From Periplaneta americana (lineage: Eukaryota; Arthropoda; Insecta; Blattodea; Blattidae), in NCBI RefSeq assembly GCF_040183065.1, contig NC_091124.1:69449001-69513000 (forward strand): a stretch of DNA of 64,000 nt. The letters are read 5' to 3'. The translations under genes were made by a program, and so were the position numbers. This document shows, one piece after another, positions 1 to 11,468 of this stretch (within the stretch, counting starts at the first letter, position 1; each line of letters begins with the position of its first letter). The notes beneath the pieces were generated by a model. The model did no database searches, had not been told where the DNA came from, and saw only the letters and a program-made list of their open reading frames with translations.

Positions 1-571
1 CCACCCATAAAGATACTATTTCCATCGATATCTCGTTTTTTTTTTTTCAAAATTTGTGACTGAAGCCCTTTCTGCATGGGGCGATTCATTTATCAGTACA
101 TCAAAACGGAGTTTTATGCTGTTGGCAGCTGAAAGGAACAGTACTGATCGTAATGAAAGATCAGTTACAGATGTTCGATGTCTGCCTTTATTAGAGTTGA
201 TAATAGAAAACAGTTACTCACAAATATAAATGTTGAGCCAAACATAGCAATCATTTTCACAGCCAGCCTGTGTAGTCGTGGATATTATTGCTGAGGTTTA
301 ATCTTGTGAAACTCAACCAGATTAGTAGTATTATTCAAACGGTCTTTAGCCCTTAAGGCCACATTGAAGCTCAATAATTATTCAAATCAGCTTTACAGGG
401 AGTTATACCTGAAAGCTAGATTTGCATAATACACTCCACTGTTCGTTAACAAAAAAACACAATTCAAGTGACACAGAGTTAGTGTGCACTCAGTGTTGGT
501 TGTTTGACTGTTGTCAGCCCACTTTGAGGTCTGTGAATACAAATGGAGAAATTGAGTCGGGGCCTGGTAGA
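1..571. other. no gene recognised
   Basis: AT-rich sequence with no convincing exon, repeat or RNA gene that I can identify. Confidence 0.5.
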
Positions 572-660
572 GTTCTTGCGTAGCGCAGTTGGTAGAGCCT
601 TGGCACGTTTAGCTAAAGGTTCCGAGTACGACACCCGGTCCGGGAGCAATTTTTTCCCTT
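572..660 (+). repeat. tRNA-derived SINE head or tRNA pseudogene
   Basis: An A-box-like stretch (TAGCGCAGTTGG) is followed by a B-box-like stretch (GGTTCCGAGTACGACACC) and a short T run. The order matches a Pol III internal promoter, but the T arm is imperfect and no clean cloverleaf forms. The downstream GAGCAATTTTTTCCC resembles the sequence after the tRNA-like unit at 42412, so the two probably belong to one SINE family. Confidence 0.5.
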
Positions 661-1042
661 GAAATTATTCATAATTGTATTATTTTTCTGTAAATTTACT
701 TTTTAACAAAGAGGTTTTACAAGTTTTTCCTGCCTATTGAATAAACGCCATTCTTCTATGAACAAAATTGTATTACAAAGTTACAGGTTTTACAAACCTT
801 TCCTGGCTTTTGAATAAACTGCATTTTTGTAAACAAAATGGTTTTACATTTTTGTATAAACTTACTTTTGAACAAAGTTGGATTACTTACAAATCTTTCT
901 TTGCTTTTGAATAAAACCTACTATTTGTTTTAACAAAACAGTATTATTATTTTTCTATAAACTTACTTCTTAACAAAGTTAAAGGTTTTAAACAAATATT
1001 TTCCTGGCTTTAAAAAACCCCATTATTTTATCAACAAAATTG

Positions 1043-1108
<66 letters not shown>

Positions 1109-1710
1109 TCTATAAACTTACTTCTTAACAAAATTAGAAATCTTACAAATTTTTCCTGGCTTTTGAAAAAAAAACCATATTCCTTTATGAACAAAATTGT
1201 ATTACAAAGTGAGAGGCTTTAGAAATCTTTCCTGGCTTTTAAATAAACCCCATTCTTTTATTACTAAAATTTTATTATTATTTTTCTACAAACTTACTTC
1301 TTAACAATGTTAGAGCTATTACAAATCTTCTCCGGTTTTTTTAATAAATCCCATTGTTTTATGAACAAAACTGTGTTATGTTTTTCTATAAACTTACATC
1401 TTTACGAAGTTAGAGCTCTTACAAAATTTTCCTGGCTTTTGAAGAGACTCCATTCTTTTGTAAAAAAAATTGGTATTTTTATTATTTTAATAAGCATGTT
1501 TCTTGACGAAGTTAGAAGTCTTACCCATTTCCCTGGCTTTTAAATAAATCTCATTCTTGTATGAACAAAATCGTATTATTTTATTTCTTTAAGCTTACTT
1601 CTTCACAAAGTTAGAGATTTTACAAATAGTGCTGACTTTTAAATAAATAAAATTCTTTTATGAATAAAATTGTATTGTTATTTTTCTGTAAACTTACTTC
1701 ATAAACAAGT
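660..1710. repeat. degenerate minisatellite, about 100-bp units
   Basis: About nine to ten diverged tandem units, each running from AAACTTACTTCTTAACAAAG through a TTTTACAAATCTTTCCTGGC-like stretch to AACAAAATTGTATTATT. Recognisable unit starts lie near 687, 858, 957, 1112, 1288, 1388, 1490, 1590 and 1690. Units differ by substitutions and small indels, so the array is old. Its short open frames are repeat artefacts. Confidence 0.8.
1044..1107. repeat. (ATT)n microsatellite
   Basis: About 21 uninterrupted ATT units, expanded inside one unit of the surrounding minisatellite. Confidence 0.95.
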
Positions 1711-2287
1711 TTCAGGACATTCAACTCTTTCTTTACTTCAATTAATCCTATATATGAGAAAATGTGTAGCATTTCAGGTGAGACTCGTTTTTTTATGTGT
1801 AATTAATTTTTGTGAAACTGAAAGACACACAAAGAGCGCGTCTGTTCATCAGCCTCACTGAAAAAAGGGCAATTGTATTCATCTCACGTTGTCGCAAGGA
1901 AATTGCAATCAAGTCATCATTCCCCCTCTGAAACTAGGGAAAGTTAACAGGATACTGTAATTCTCGTATTTCTTAATTCTTCACTCAGATAGATAAACAT
2001 TCCTATTAACTTTTCTACATAATTATCGTTTTGTTTATTTTGCAGTAGGCCTAACATACCTCTTCGAGAAATGAGCAATTCGGCGAGAACCACCAATACC
2101 AATACGATTACGCACCAGGGGTCTACATCTACGTATTGTGGAATCCAAAAGCCAGTTCTTTACAACAGAAGAGTAGCAACATCCTTCATTGAACCATAGT
2201 TTGTACTTCGGATTTCTGCAAAAAGGAAGTTATATCCAAGTCTATTTTTGGGAAACGTAAGTGTTATACAAAAAGAGGAAAGCTACC
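1711..2287. other. no gene recognised
   Basis: AT-rich sequence without a supported gene. Confidence 0.45.
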
Positions 2288-2485
2288 GGCGTAGCTAAGC
2301 TTATCCGAGGTTGCATTCGAGCGTGGGCTCCAATCCCGTTTGAGCGGATTATCTGATTGGGGTTTTCCTCAACTGTAACACGAATGTCATGGCGAATGTT
2401 CGGACTCATCTCTCCAAATACATCTCTCATCATCAGTTTGATCGACGCTAGATAACCTGGTAGTTGACACAGTATCGTTTTATTA
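2288..2485 (+). repeat. SINE, plus orientation, diverged
   Basis: A decayed tRNA-like head (GGCGTAGCTAAGC) leads into GGGGTTTTCCTCAACTGTAA and a terminal GACGCTAGATAACCTGG, GTTGACACAGTATCG. The body and end match the better preserved SINEs in this window (46887, 8646). Confidence 0.65.
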
Positions 2486-2645
2486 AAAAGTGACAGGGGA
2501 CAGGAAATCCCTATGATAGTATGTAACGTCTATACGGAAATTAGAGTAATGCAATTACCCATAGGATAAATAACAACAATTTGCTATAAGATTTAAGTGT
2601 GCCTAATGAACGAAATGAAAAAAGTTATGAATAACAGTCAATCCT

Positions 2646-2650
<5 letters not shown>

Positions 2651-2686
<36 letters not shown>
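2651..2686. repeat. (AAT)n microsatellite
   Basis: About 12 AAT units directly upstream of a SINE head. Confidence 0.9.
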
Positions 2687-2687
<1 letters not shown>

Positions 2688-2689
2688 GG

Positions 2690-2868
2690 CGTAGCTCAGT
2701 CGGCTAAGACGCTTGCCTGCCGATCCGGAATTGCGCTCGGGTTAGGGTTCGATTCCTGCTTGGACTGATTAATAATATTATAGAACTTTCGGTGCTGGAT
2801 TCTGCACTCTTACTCAGAAGAACCATAGCAGTTGATAAAGCGCCGTAAAATAACCCAATTACAACCCC
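2690..2868 (+). repeat. tRNA-derived SINE, plus orientation
   Basis: The A box GCGTAGCTCAGTCGG and B box GGGTTCGATTCCTGC are clear. The body shares ACTTTCGGTGCTGGATTCTG and the end shares GTTGATAAAGCGCCGTAAAA with other SINEs here. The central part is shorter than in the 46887 copy. Confidence 0.8.
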
Positions 2869-3282
2869 AAACTTACCCTTTCAAATAAGATGCTGAAATG
2901 TCTCTTATTCTGTCCAGAGTATAAATCCACACGTTTTATTTAGTTATGGAACACTTTAATTAGTGTTTACTTTGTCAATGAATTTGTGTAATTGCTTATT
3001 GCCAATTTTAGGTGGTCAGTTCTTATGGTTGTCTTGATGTAGACCTACTGCCGACATAACAGCGTCCCAAAAGAAATAATGGAGTGGAGCCACTTTCAAA
3101 TGGCGTAATTGCGTCCTATTTGCTGTGTACATGATGTTGCATACAACTTAAAAATTGCGCAAAATGCGAGTGGCGTGCAATTTTTCAAAATTTTCAAATT
3201 GCACGATTGCTTACATTGAGCAACTCAACATTTTGCACAACTCGACATTGCAAGCAAGTTAAGTTGCATCGTGGAGGAAGAA

Positions 3283-3530
3283 AATGTTATGTTTTATTTA
3301 ACGACGCTCGCAACTGCAGAGGTTATATCAGCGTCGCCGGATGTGCCGGAATTTTGTTCCGCAGGAGTTCTTTTACATGCCAGTAGATCTACTGACATGA
3401 GCCTGTCGCATTTAAGCACACTTAAATGACATCGATCTGGCCCTGGATCGAACCCGCAACCTTGGAGTACTTTTAGATCAGACGTGCTCACGGCGGACAT
3501 ATCGGCCAATGGGCGCCCGGTGTAGGAGAC
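3283..3530 (-). repeat. tRNA-derived SINE, minus orientation
   Basis: Read on the minus strand this is the family of the copy at 40217: a B-box-like GGTTCGATCCAGGGCC head, a TTAAGTGTGCTTAAATGCGA body, and an end at GCGAGCGTCGTTAAATAAAA. The head-side boundary is uncertain. Confidence 0.75.
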
Positions 3531-3621
3531 GGGCGGGCGTAGAAAACCTGTTGTACATGTAAACAGAGTGTCGCGCACTCATATCTATCGTAAACAAGCA
3601 GTAACATCGCTGGCGATTTGT

Positions 3622-3747
3622 ATTACTCGACCAAGGCGAGTGGAGCCGCGGGCGTAATGTGAACTATCGCGATGCGGTATTATGAACGCAGGAACAGTAG
3701 CGCCACGGCTGCGGGCTGTAGGACTCCACTGGCCTTGGTCGAGTAAT
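3622..3747. mobile_element. short palindromic MITE-like element
   Basis: A 126-bp unit whose arms are inverted repeats: ATTACTCGACCAAGGCGAGT at the left and its near complement ending GGTCGAGTAAT at the right. No coding capacity. I could not define a target duplication. Confidence 0.6.
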
Positions 3748-3775
3748 GACTAGATAGATCTACTGATACAGTATT

Positions 3776-3899
3776 TAGTGTTTATTCATTTAAGCGGGTA
3801 GAGATAAGGCTATCAGGTCTTCTTTTCCCATTTACCAGGGTATTACAACTACAATAATAATAATACAATTAAATTAAAATTACAATTCATATTAAATGT
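3776..3899. repeat. LINE-tail-like fragment
   Basis: Contains GGGTAGAGATAAGGCTATCA and CTTCTTTTCCCATTTACCAG, matching the motif at 16808-16855. Both look like the reverse complement of the 3' end of one LINE family. Confidence 0.4.
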
Positions 3900-5332
3900 A
3901 TAATTAAGTGCAATAAAATCGAAGTACTAAAACATTACTTGATTAATAAAGACTGGACAATTTATTATAGAAGTTAAGAACAAAGGAATGCATTATTGTC
4001 ATATTTAAAAGTGAATGTGGGTATGTAGGTATGTACGTAGGCCTATGTTCTCTATACAAATCTACACGCTTTGACCGATATGTGCCAAAATTTGCACATT
4101 TAACCTCCATACCATGGGATTAACATAGAGGTTCAGACGGCTGTCCCACACTGGTTCCCATCCCAGGCGGCAGACTTCTACGACACAAGAATACAAACGT
4201 TGACCCCACTGTATGACAAATGTCTCATTTCCGATGAAGAATATGCTGAAAAATAGCTCAACAATTGCTGTATCTGTTCTAATAAATCTTTCCATGAAAT
4301 TGTGTTTTCTTTCTGTAAACGGCTCCGGGGAAACTTACTTTCTGAGGGATCCTCGTAATTGCGCTCGAGTGGTCAAAATTTGTATAAGCACTTGTTTTGA
4401 CATTATTAACATGGTGGAAGAAAAATAATAACTTTTTTACCTGCCTACATGAGAATGTTTGCTTGTTTGACGCTAGATAACCATAGCAATTGATCAAGCA
4501 TCGTAAAATAATTAATTTAAAAAAGAGTAATAACTTGTAAGTATTCTGTAAACAGAGTCCGGCAGAAAAGCAGGCGATTAAAATAGACTGTTATTAACTT
4601 TGAATAATTATTTATTTTTGACCTCATATTAGTAATAAATTCAGAAAATATCAAGTTTGATATACAGAAATTCCTTTTCTTTCAAGGAGCTTAGTTTTTA
4701 CTTGTTCCCTTGGGTAATTACTGGTTTCAACTGACACCCATTCGTTCTGGTGGTAACGTCTAGTCGTAACTAGAACATAAATTGTTGTATGATCATTGGC
4801 AGACGTTGCAAATATTGACTACGGCTAACTAAGATTTTGAAATTCAATTTACACATTCGGCACATTAGTAAGTCTCTACATTTACATTATATATTACATG
4901 CCTTTTCTGTGTAAAAGAACTGAGCAAGCATATTTAGCAGTAACAAAAATCGCCGTCACTTGTATTAGCTTACTAATAACAGTGGTTATGCATGGCTATG
5001 CTGCAGTTTTGCACAACCATCGATAAAATTTCATTAGGTACTATTTATTCTTCGATAACTACGTGAAGTGTACATTTATATCAGTACGCCATTAAAGGAC
5101 AAGCACCCTTACATTTCTGAGGATCAGTTGTGAGTAGGCGTAATCTTGATCTTAGTCGATTACTCATGGAGACCAGTCGTTTAAGTCCTTATTTCCCATG
5201 TGTTTTCTGTGAATTGAGAAAGACATTGTGCGGCTCGCGACAGGATCATCTTGGCTGTCTGCGCATGCTGTTGATAAAAAAGTAATTTTCATTGCAGCTT
5301 TCATCCAACTTAATAGGCCTACATATTTACAA
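3900..5332. other. no gene recognised; SINE end near 4465-4515
   Basis: No supportable exon. A SINE 3' end (GACGCTAGATAACCATAG, then GCATCGTAAAATAA) is present near 4470-4515. The rest is unassigned AT-rich DNA. Confidence 0.45.
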
Positions 5333-5576
5333 GACCGTAACACAGTCTACTATATACAGTCGCGAAGCTTGAGGTGGTTTTTTGCAAATCTCGTGATAAA
5401 GCGCTCCAAGCGGTTAGCAACTAGAAACAATAGACTGTCCATGGTCGACTTTGGACTGTGTCGTATTTCTATCGAGTGCTAGCTCGTTGCGTATTTCACA
5501 TTAATGCTTATGAAATGTTCGTTATTGGTTGTAATGAAAATGTTAATGGCTAAAATATAATAATTGGAATAATAAT

Positions 5577-5723
5577 ATGGGACAAGGAGGAGACGTTTGC
5601 AGTGCTATAAATTGTAGCAACAGTAAGAGAAAGAGGCCAGAGTTATCCTTTTTCCGATTTCCGAAAGATTCAGAAAGGTTCCTGGGTTTCCACAAGAATG
5701 CTGTGCAGAAACAAAACTCTTAA
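5577..5723 (+). CDS. THAP zinc-finger fragment of a P-like transposase
   Basis: A 48-codon ORF beginning MGQGGDVCSAINCSN and continuing PELSFFRFPKDSER. The C-x4-C pair followed by a basic stretch and 'FFRFPKD' is the N-terminal half of a THAP DNA-binding domain, which in P-type transposases recognises the element's own ends. The second Cys/His pair and the rest of the transposase are absent: after SER the frame runs into unrelated residues and a stop. It may be the first coding exon of a once-longer gene whose downstream exons were deleted. It sits inside the inverted repeats at 5342 and 6653. Confidence 0.7.
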   Translation: MGQGGDVCSAINCSNSKRKRPELSFFRFPKDSERFLGFHKNAVQKQNS

Positions 5724-5860
5724 TTTTGAAGTTCTTTGTGACTGTTAGAATACATTATATCCTTAAATTTCACAATGAAATGTTTCAATCTAACCGAAAG
5801 GACATTAGATACCGGTTAAAGTTCTGTTACTTAGGCTGCTAAATTTCCAGAGAAATAAAG

Positions 5861-6190
5861 GTTAGGTCTACTTTTTTTTCAGAGGATATATTTTTAATTG
5901 TAGCTATTAATTTTGTTATTATTTTTATGTGTTATTTTACTAAAGACGTAGAAGAATTAAGTTTGTTTTAATGAAATGTATTGATCAAGTTTTATTTTCA
6001 ATTCTGGTGGGATTATTATTGCTTAGGCCTACTTTTTTCTTCAAAGGATATGTTTTTAATTATAGCTGTTAATTTTGTTGTTATTTTTATTTGTTGCTTT
6101 ACTAGAGACGTAGAAAAAGTCTGTTACAATAAAATTTATTGATCACGTTTTATTTCCAATTCTGGTGTGATTATTATTGCTTAACCTCAT
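5861..6190. repeat. tandem duplication, about 160-bp unit x2
   Basis: Two diverged copies of a segment running from TAGGTCTACTTTTTT through GAGACGTAGAA to TTGATCAAGTTTTATTTTCA. The second copy starts near 6024. Both lie inside the P-like element. Confidence 0.75.
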
Positions 6191-6925
6191 CCCACTTTGT
6201 TAACTACGTAAGCCTACACTACAAGTACCGGTACACGTAAGTTACTCCATTAATTCATATTTCCATTATTATTGTTGTAAAGAGAAATGCAAATTAATAT
6301 TTATTGGTTTCATAGTTAATTATCGCTATAATCTTGAATGAGTGAAGCTATTATAGTAAATTTCAGTTCGTTTTGCACAAACAAAAATTATATTAACTTA
6401 TTTCTTGCAGGTATCTTCGAGTTTATGGTGGAATTTAATATACTTCATTAAAATAATAAATTAACTTTATGCATTTAAGGAAGGTGTTAATTTTTCCAAA
6501 AGAACACGACAACGAAAGTGTAACATATTTTGTCGGCTGCTAGGAGAGAGATCTGCGATGATGAGGCGATAGTAGCGATCCTAGTGGTGGGCAACTACCC
6601 ATGTTTGCACTTTTACTACATATTGAGCTTCGCGACTGTATATAGTAGACTGTGACCGTAACTTTATATCTCGTGTGCGAGTGGTTGTAAACAGGTCGAA
6701 TTAGTGTTGCGTTGCGTATTTATTTTTAAACTGTAGTGAACAAGGATTTAAATCTTATGAAGCTAGGTGTATCTTCATAGAAGTTCCTTCATTTTCCGCT
6801 TATAGGTGGAGTGTGCTAGTTATAACGATGGGAAGAAACTGATAATGATAAGTGTTGCCAATCTGACAATTTAAACAGATATCATGAATACTTATTATTT
6901 ACAGGATATGTCAGTTTTATAACGA

Positions 6926-6926
<1 letters not shown>

Positions 6927-6977
<51 letters not shown>
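6927..6977. repeat. (ATT)n microsatellite
   Basis: About 17 ATT units. Confidence 0.95.
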
Positions 6978-7110
6978 GAACTGTAAAATTATCTTTTTGT
7001 ATAGCCAATTCACATAATTTCTGTCGAAGATAAAGTAGCCATATTAGGTACTTTTCTTCAATTGATCAGTAATTAGATGTTGGCAATCCTGTTACGTTTG
7101 AATCTATCTA

Positions 7111-7572
7111 AAAGCCAGGTTATGAACCGACGAAACAGGAAGTAGTTGGATGGGCGAGAGGAAAGTGCGGGTTAGAGGGGTAGCCTGTGCAGTGATGACA
7201 CGTTGTGTGTGGGGGATGGAGGGGAGAACGAGAACGGAGCTTTTCATTGGACCTCGCGTGAAAATGTCGTCTGCTAACGAAAATCTGGCAACGGAATCAC
7301 GGAGACAGTGTAGCCAGTTCATTTGCAATACCACGTGCATTACGAGTCGCATTTCGTACCAGCGTCATTAGCTCGTGCTTTCTTAAAAACAGTAATTTTA
7401 ATTACTAGTATTGTGGATAGTGTTATCGAGAACTATATACAGTAGTTATTTTAAACATATCGGTGACAAACGCTGAACACGCTTTGAATCTCGCCTCACT
7501 ATGTGGCAACAGAGCTCAGAAAGAGAACAACAAAACGTTGCTTCCGGTTTAGTCGGTTCATAACCTGGCTTT
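7111..7572. mobile_element. MITE with TA target site
   Basis: The left end AAAGCCAGGTTATGAACCGA is repeated inverted at the right end, and the match runs on for about 30 bp. TA dinucleotides flank both ends (7109-7110 and 7573-7574), fitting a Tc1/mariner-type non-autonomous element. There is no transposase. Confidence 0.7.
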
Positions 7573-7625
7573 TAGCAGTAAACACAGACCGTTGTTGTGA
7601 GAAAATCAATGCCTGGAGAAAATAC

Positions 7626-7626
<1 letters not shown>

Positions 7627-7663
<37 letters not shown>

Positions 7664-7718
7664 CAACAACAGAATTGCCAGCACTCCGGCATTTGTTTCT
7701 TTTTTTTTTTTTTTTTTT
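7627..7718. repeat. (AAT)n/(AAC)n tract and nearby T run
   Basis: About 12 AAT units pass into AAC units near 7660. A run of about 20 T follows at 7699-7719. Confidence 0.9.
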
Positions 7719-8452
7719 TTCAAATAACTAGATTTCTAGTTTTATATGATCGAGGGAACCAATAAAAACCCTGATCAGATGGTCGGCTCCGGAATCTAAG
7801 ATTCATGAAGCATTCAAATGTATGTCCTGCAAAACATACTGGCGCTAAAGGAAAATATTATATCGGGGCATCTGGAATCTCTACGTGTTTTTTTGTACAT
7901 GAAGTTCATTCTCACTACAGGAAAGGAATGTCTCAATTTGATACATTTATAGGATTTCATTCTTGACAACGGTTTGTTAATAAATGATATACTTATTAAA
8001 CTACTTTTGTAATAAACTAAAATAAATAATTAAATACATGTGTTATAAAATAAAATTAAAAAATGTATATAACATATTTTTAAATTAAATAATCCCTAAT
8101 GAAAACAGCTGGCTGCGGCAAAATATTACTTCACATATGACTAAGGGATATAGAAAGTTTCATGTTCATTGGTTTTATAGATTTCTTAGAGAAAATAGTC
8201 TACATAATTATTATAGTTTGTTATGAAAATTAAAAATTTCGATAATCAAGGCAAGTGGTCATAAATTAAAAAAATGGAGTTAAAGAAGCACAAGTTTTAA
8301 ATAAATATCCCAAAATTCAAGTTCCTAGCTCGGAAAATGCGGAAGTTATAAGCAATATGATATGATGTGTAATTTTTCATTCGTCTCTCCATAATAATAT
8401 AAGAAGAGAACATAAAAATGTTAATAATGGATATCCAGAAGATCGTGTTTTA

Positions 8453-8645
8453 TTGGTTATTTTACGACGCTTTATCAACTGCTAAAGTTATTAAACATCT
8501 GAATGAGATGAAGGTGATAATGTCAGCGAAATAAGTTCAAGATCCAGCGTCGAAAGTTGCCCAGCATTTGCTCTTAATGGGTTGAGTGAAAACCCCGGAA
8601 AAAACCTCAACTAGGTAACTTGTCCCAGGGTTTGAACCCGGGTCA
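8453..8645 (-). repeat. tRNA-derived SINE, minus orientation, 5' truncated
   Basis: Ends GGTTATTTTACGACGCTTTA on the plus strand and reads back through ACCTCAACTAGGTAACTTG to the B-box region GTTTGAACCCGGG. The A-box part of the head is missing, where the next SINE begins. Confidence 0.8.
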
Positions 8646-8892
8646 GTCCACCGCTGTGAAGTAACGGTTAGCATGCCTGACCGTGGAACTAACGGGCCCG
8701 GGTTCAAATCCTGGCTGGGACAAGTTACCAGGTTGAGGTTTTTTCCGGGGTTTTCCTCAACCAATTAAGAGCAAATGCTGGGTAACTTTCGGCGCTGGAT
8801 CCTGGACTCATTTCGCCGGCATTATCACTTTCATATCATTCAGACACTAGATAACCATAGCAGTTGATAAAGTATCGTAAAATAACCCACTG
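8646..8892 (+). repeat. tRNA-derived SINE, plus orientation
   Basis: The head CCACCGCTGTGAAGTAACGG has a B box GGGTTCAAATCCTGG. The body is GGTTGAGGTTTTTTCCGGGG and the end GTTGATAAAGTATCGTAAAA. It is nearly complete and head-to-head with the SINE at 8453-8645. Confidence 0.85.
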
Positions 8893-8899
8893 AAAAAAC

Positions 8900-8953
8900 C
8901 GGGCCCGCTCGTTTAACGGTCAGACATGCTAACCGTTACTCCACAGCTGTGGA
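8900..8953 (-). repeat. SINE head fragment, minus orientation
   Basis: The reverse complement reads CCACAGCTGTGGAGTAACGG, the same head as the neighbouring SINE, cut after the A box and anticodon region. Confidence 0.6.
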
Positions 8954-8954
8954 C

Positions 8955-9225
8955 AAGACAGTGTTGAACCACTTTGTAAAAAGAAAATTGATATGGTACG
9001 AATGTATGGAAAGCATAACAGACGAGGGTCTCATAAAGTAACATATTGTTTATCTCCAAGATGCCGCAAAAGGGGAAGACCAAGAAACACCTGGATAGAA
9101 ACCTGGATAGATGTGAAAAGAAAGACATGTAGGAACGCGGACTAGAGAATGGACACTGGCAATGTCGAAGTAGATCAAACATGGACTGCATGGAAATAAG
9201 GAAGGCTCGGATCCTTATGTAATTA
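8955..9225 (+). mobile_element. LINE fragment, ORF2 C-terminus
   Basis: Translating in shifting frames gives KRKLIWYECMESI, then CRKRGRPRNTWIETWID. This is the 'RR.L.W.GH' and 'GRPR.TW' signature of the C-terminal part of many RTE/Jockey-type non-LTR polyproteins. The copy carries stops and frame changes and is dead. Confidence 0.6.
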
Positions 9226-9365
9226 CATATTTATTGCATTCCTTTACTTGTAGACTACTGAAAATGTCAAATGTCGGCGATTTGTGGTTTTGATATGGTT
9301 ATAGTTGAGTTTAATTTTACATATTCTTAGTAATATTACATATTTTACATCTATGTAAAGAATGT

Positions 9366-9505
9366 AGTCCACCGGAGTAACGATCAGCGTGTCTGACTGT
9401 GAAACGAGCTGGCCCGGGTTCAAATCCTGGTTAGGGTGTTTTCTGGGTTTTCCATCAACCAATTGAAGCAGAATTGCCGGGTAACTTTCGACGTTGAACT
9501 TTAAC
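9366..9505 (+). repeat. tRNA-derived SINE, truncated
   Basis: The head GTCCACCGGAGTAACGATCA and B box GGGTTCAAATCCTGG run on through GGGTTTTCCATCAACCAATT, but the 3' third of the family consensus is missing. Confidence 0.75.
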
Positions 9506-9654
9506 GGTGCGGCGTGCTGTACTTGTACAAGAGCGCGGCTGTTCGCTACCCAACATTCACAGAATAGGTGTGGTAAGCACAATAAGCCTTTGTCTGCAGT
9601 GCAAACCTTCGGGTCCCTCCTCAGTTCAAAAGCAAAAAAAAAAAAAAAAAAAAA
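9506..9654 (+). repeat. A-tailed retroposed fragment, unidentified
   Basis: A short non-repetitive stretch ends in an A run of about 18, which suggests a retroposed transcript. I do not recognise the source. Confidence 0.3.
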
Positions 9655-10481
9655 GTAATACTTTTTTTTACACATCTAGGCAATTAGGCCTATTGAGTTT
9701 TTTTATTATTTATTAAATTCGTTTTATTTTTCAGAGTAAAATATTGGATTTCTTTTTCATATATACTTGGAGATAAATCTTAACGTTCCTGTCTCATAAC
9801 ATCGTATAGAAAATATTTCAATTTCGAAAGCTGGCTTAGGAGAATAGTTCTTTTAAAAACAGAAATAAACATAAAACTAGGGATTCCAATCCTTTGTCTG
9901 TAAAAAAACAGTGATTCGGAGTGCCTCAACTCTATACATTTGCACTAATGCTTTCTCAAAATCTGGGATGGTCAGGTGCGCCGGTCATTTAACTTTGTTA
10001 CAAACAAATTGAAAGTACGCTATTAGCGAGGGGTTTGAGTCGGGTGTCAGTTAAGTCAAAATATATTGTGTGCGACATAAAATATTTTTCTAGGGAATCT
10101 TAAGGCACAAGAAAAGCTTGTGGCAGAGACAAGTTGTATTTGTAGGCTACCTGTACAATTGACAAATCGATTTTGCAGGCTGCATCCTTCCACTTCAACT
10201 GACCAGTTAAACAGTGACAACATTTTTTGTGAATTTAATGCATTAACAAATAATGACTTTAAATTACATATTTTATTAATATTACATATTTCCCCGGTAT
10301 TTACTACATTTTATGTACTTATTTCGCACCTTGATGTTACATAAAAATCCGCGTCCTAGAAATTAGAGTAAGCGCTGAAAAATTGTAGAAGTGTTTGAAA
10401 CTAAGTAAGTAGGCTAATTTTAACATTGCATTGAATTTTTGAAGGGGGTATTTAATTTATAATCTCTAATGTTCCTATTGT
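9655..10481. other. no gene recognised
   Basis: AT-rich sequence with no supported feature. Confidence 0.45.
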
Positions 10482-11167
10482 ATGAAATGGAAATATAAAA
10501 ATTGGAAATTTATCTTTTCAAGAAATGGAAAAATTCAAATACCTGGGAGCAATAGTAACAAATATAAATGATACTCGGAAGGAAATTAAATGCACAATAA
10601 ATATGGGAAATGCCTGTTATTATTCGGTTGAGAAGCTTTTATCATCCAGTCTGCTGTCAAAAAATCTGAAAGTTAGAATTTATAAAACAGTTATATTACC
10701 GGTTGTTCTTTATGGTTGTGAAAATTGGACTCTCACTTTGAAAGAGGAACATAGGTTAAGGGTGTTTGAGAATAAGGTGCTTAGGAAAATATTTGGGGCT
10801 AAGAGGGATGAAGTTACAGGAGAATGGAGAAAGTTACAGAACACAGAACTGCACGCATTGTATTCTTCACCTGACATAATTAGGAACATTAAATCCAGAC
10901 GTTTGAGATGGGCAGGGCATATAGCACGTACGGGCGAATCCAGAAATGCATATAGAGTGTTAGTTGGGAGGCCGGAGGGAAAAAGACCTTTGGGGAGGCC
11001 GAAACGTAGATGGGAAGATAATATTAAAATGGATTTGAGGGAGGTGGGATATGATGATAGAGACTGGATTAATCTTGCTTAGGATAGGGATCAATGGCGG
11101 GCTTATGTGAGGGCGGCAATGAACCTCCGGGTTCCTTAAAAGCAAGCAAGCAAGCAAGTAAGTAAGT
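10482..11167 (+). mobile_element. LINE 3' fragment (RT C-terminal part)
   Basis: A 5'-truncated non-LTR retrotransposon. The long frame at 10525-11082 encodes EKFKYLGAIVTN, then LYGCENWTL, RRLRWAGHIAR and GRPEGKRPLGRP. This is the post-catalytic region of a LINE reverse transcriptase polyprotein; the YADD catalytic box lies upstream and is not included. The frame ends early at INLA, whereas the sister copy at 29614 reads on as QDRDLWRAYVRAAMNLRVP, so this copy has a nonsense change. The 3' end is a tetranucleotide tail of AAGC then AAGT units. The large ORF is a relic, not a host gene. Confidence 0.85.
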
Positions 11168-11468
11168 AAGTAATGTTTCTTTGTCACTAATAGAAATTGA
11201 TTTTGATTAAAAAATAAATTCACTCGTTTCTCGTGGATCGACCGTTGTCAAATCACTGCCTGCTGTGTGTCAAATACTGAATACAATGCGTAGTTTTTTT
11301 TTTTTTGTATACAAATATTATGGAGTGCAGTTACTGTAGGCCTATTCCAAAACTGTACTGTAATGCGTTCATATTAATTAATTAATCTCACTAACCCGCT
11401 AAATTGCCCTTAAATTAATTACGATAGTGTTTCATCATAATCATCATCACCCGCATTCTAGATATTAG

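Larger units (their letters stand above)
5342..6653. mobile_element. P-like DNA transposon, non-autonomous
   Basis: Perfect terminal inverted repeats of about 28 bp (ACAGTCTACTATATACAGTC, continuing GCGAAGCT) at 5342 and, inverted, up to 6653. GACCGTAAC flanks both ends (5333-5341 and 6654-6662), an 8-9 bp target duplication. The interior holds one short THAP-type ORF and a tandem duplication but no transposase catalytic region. The THAP zinc finger together with an ~8-bp duplication is typical of P elements. That assignment is family knowledge plus inference, and a MULE (9-bp duplication) is the main alternative. Confidence 0.75.

Noticed and set aside
7499-7727. Open frames rich in Asn or Leu near 7.6 kb
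   Set aside because: They are translations of AAT/AAC repeats and a T run.
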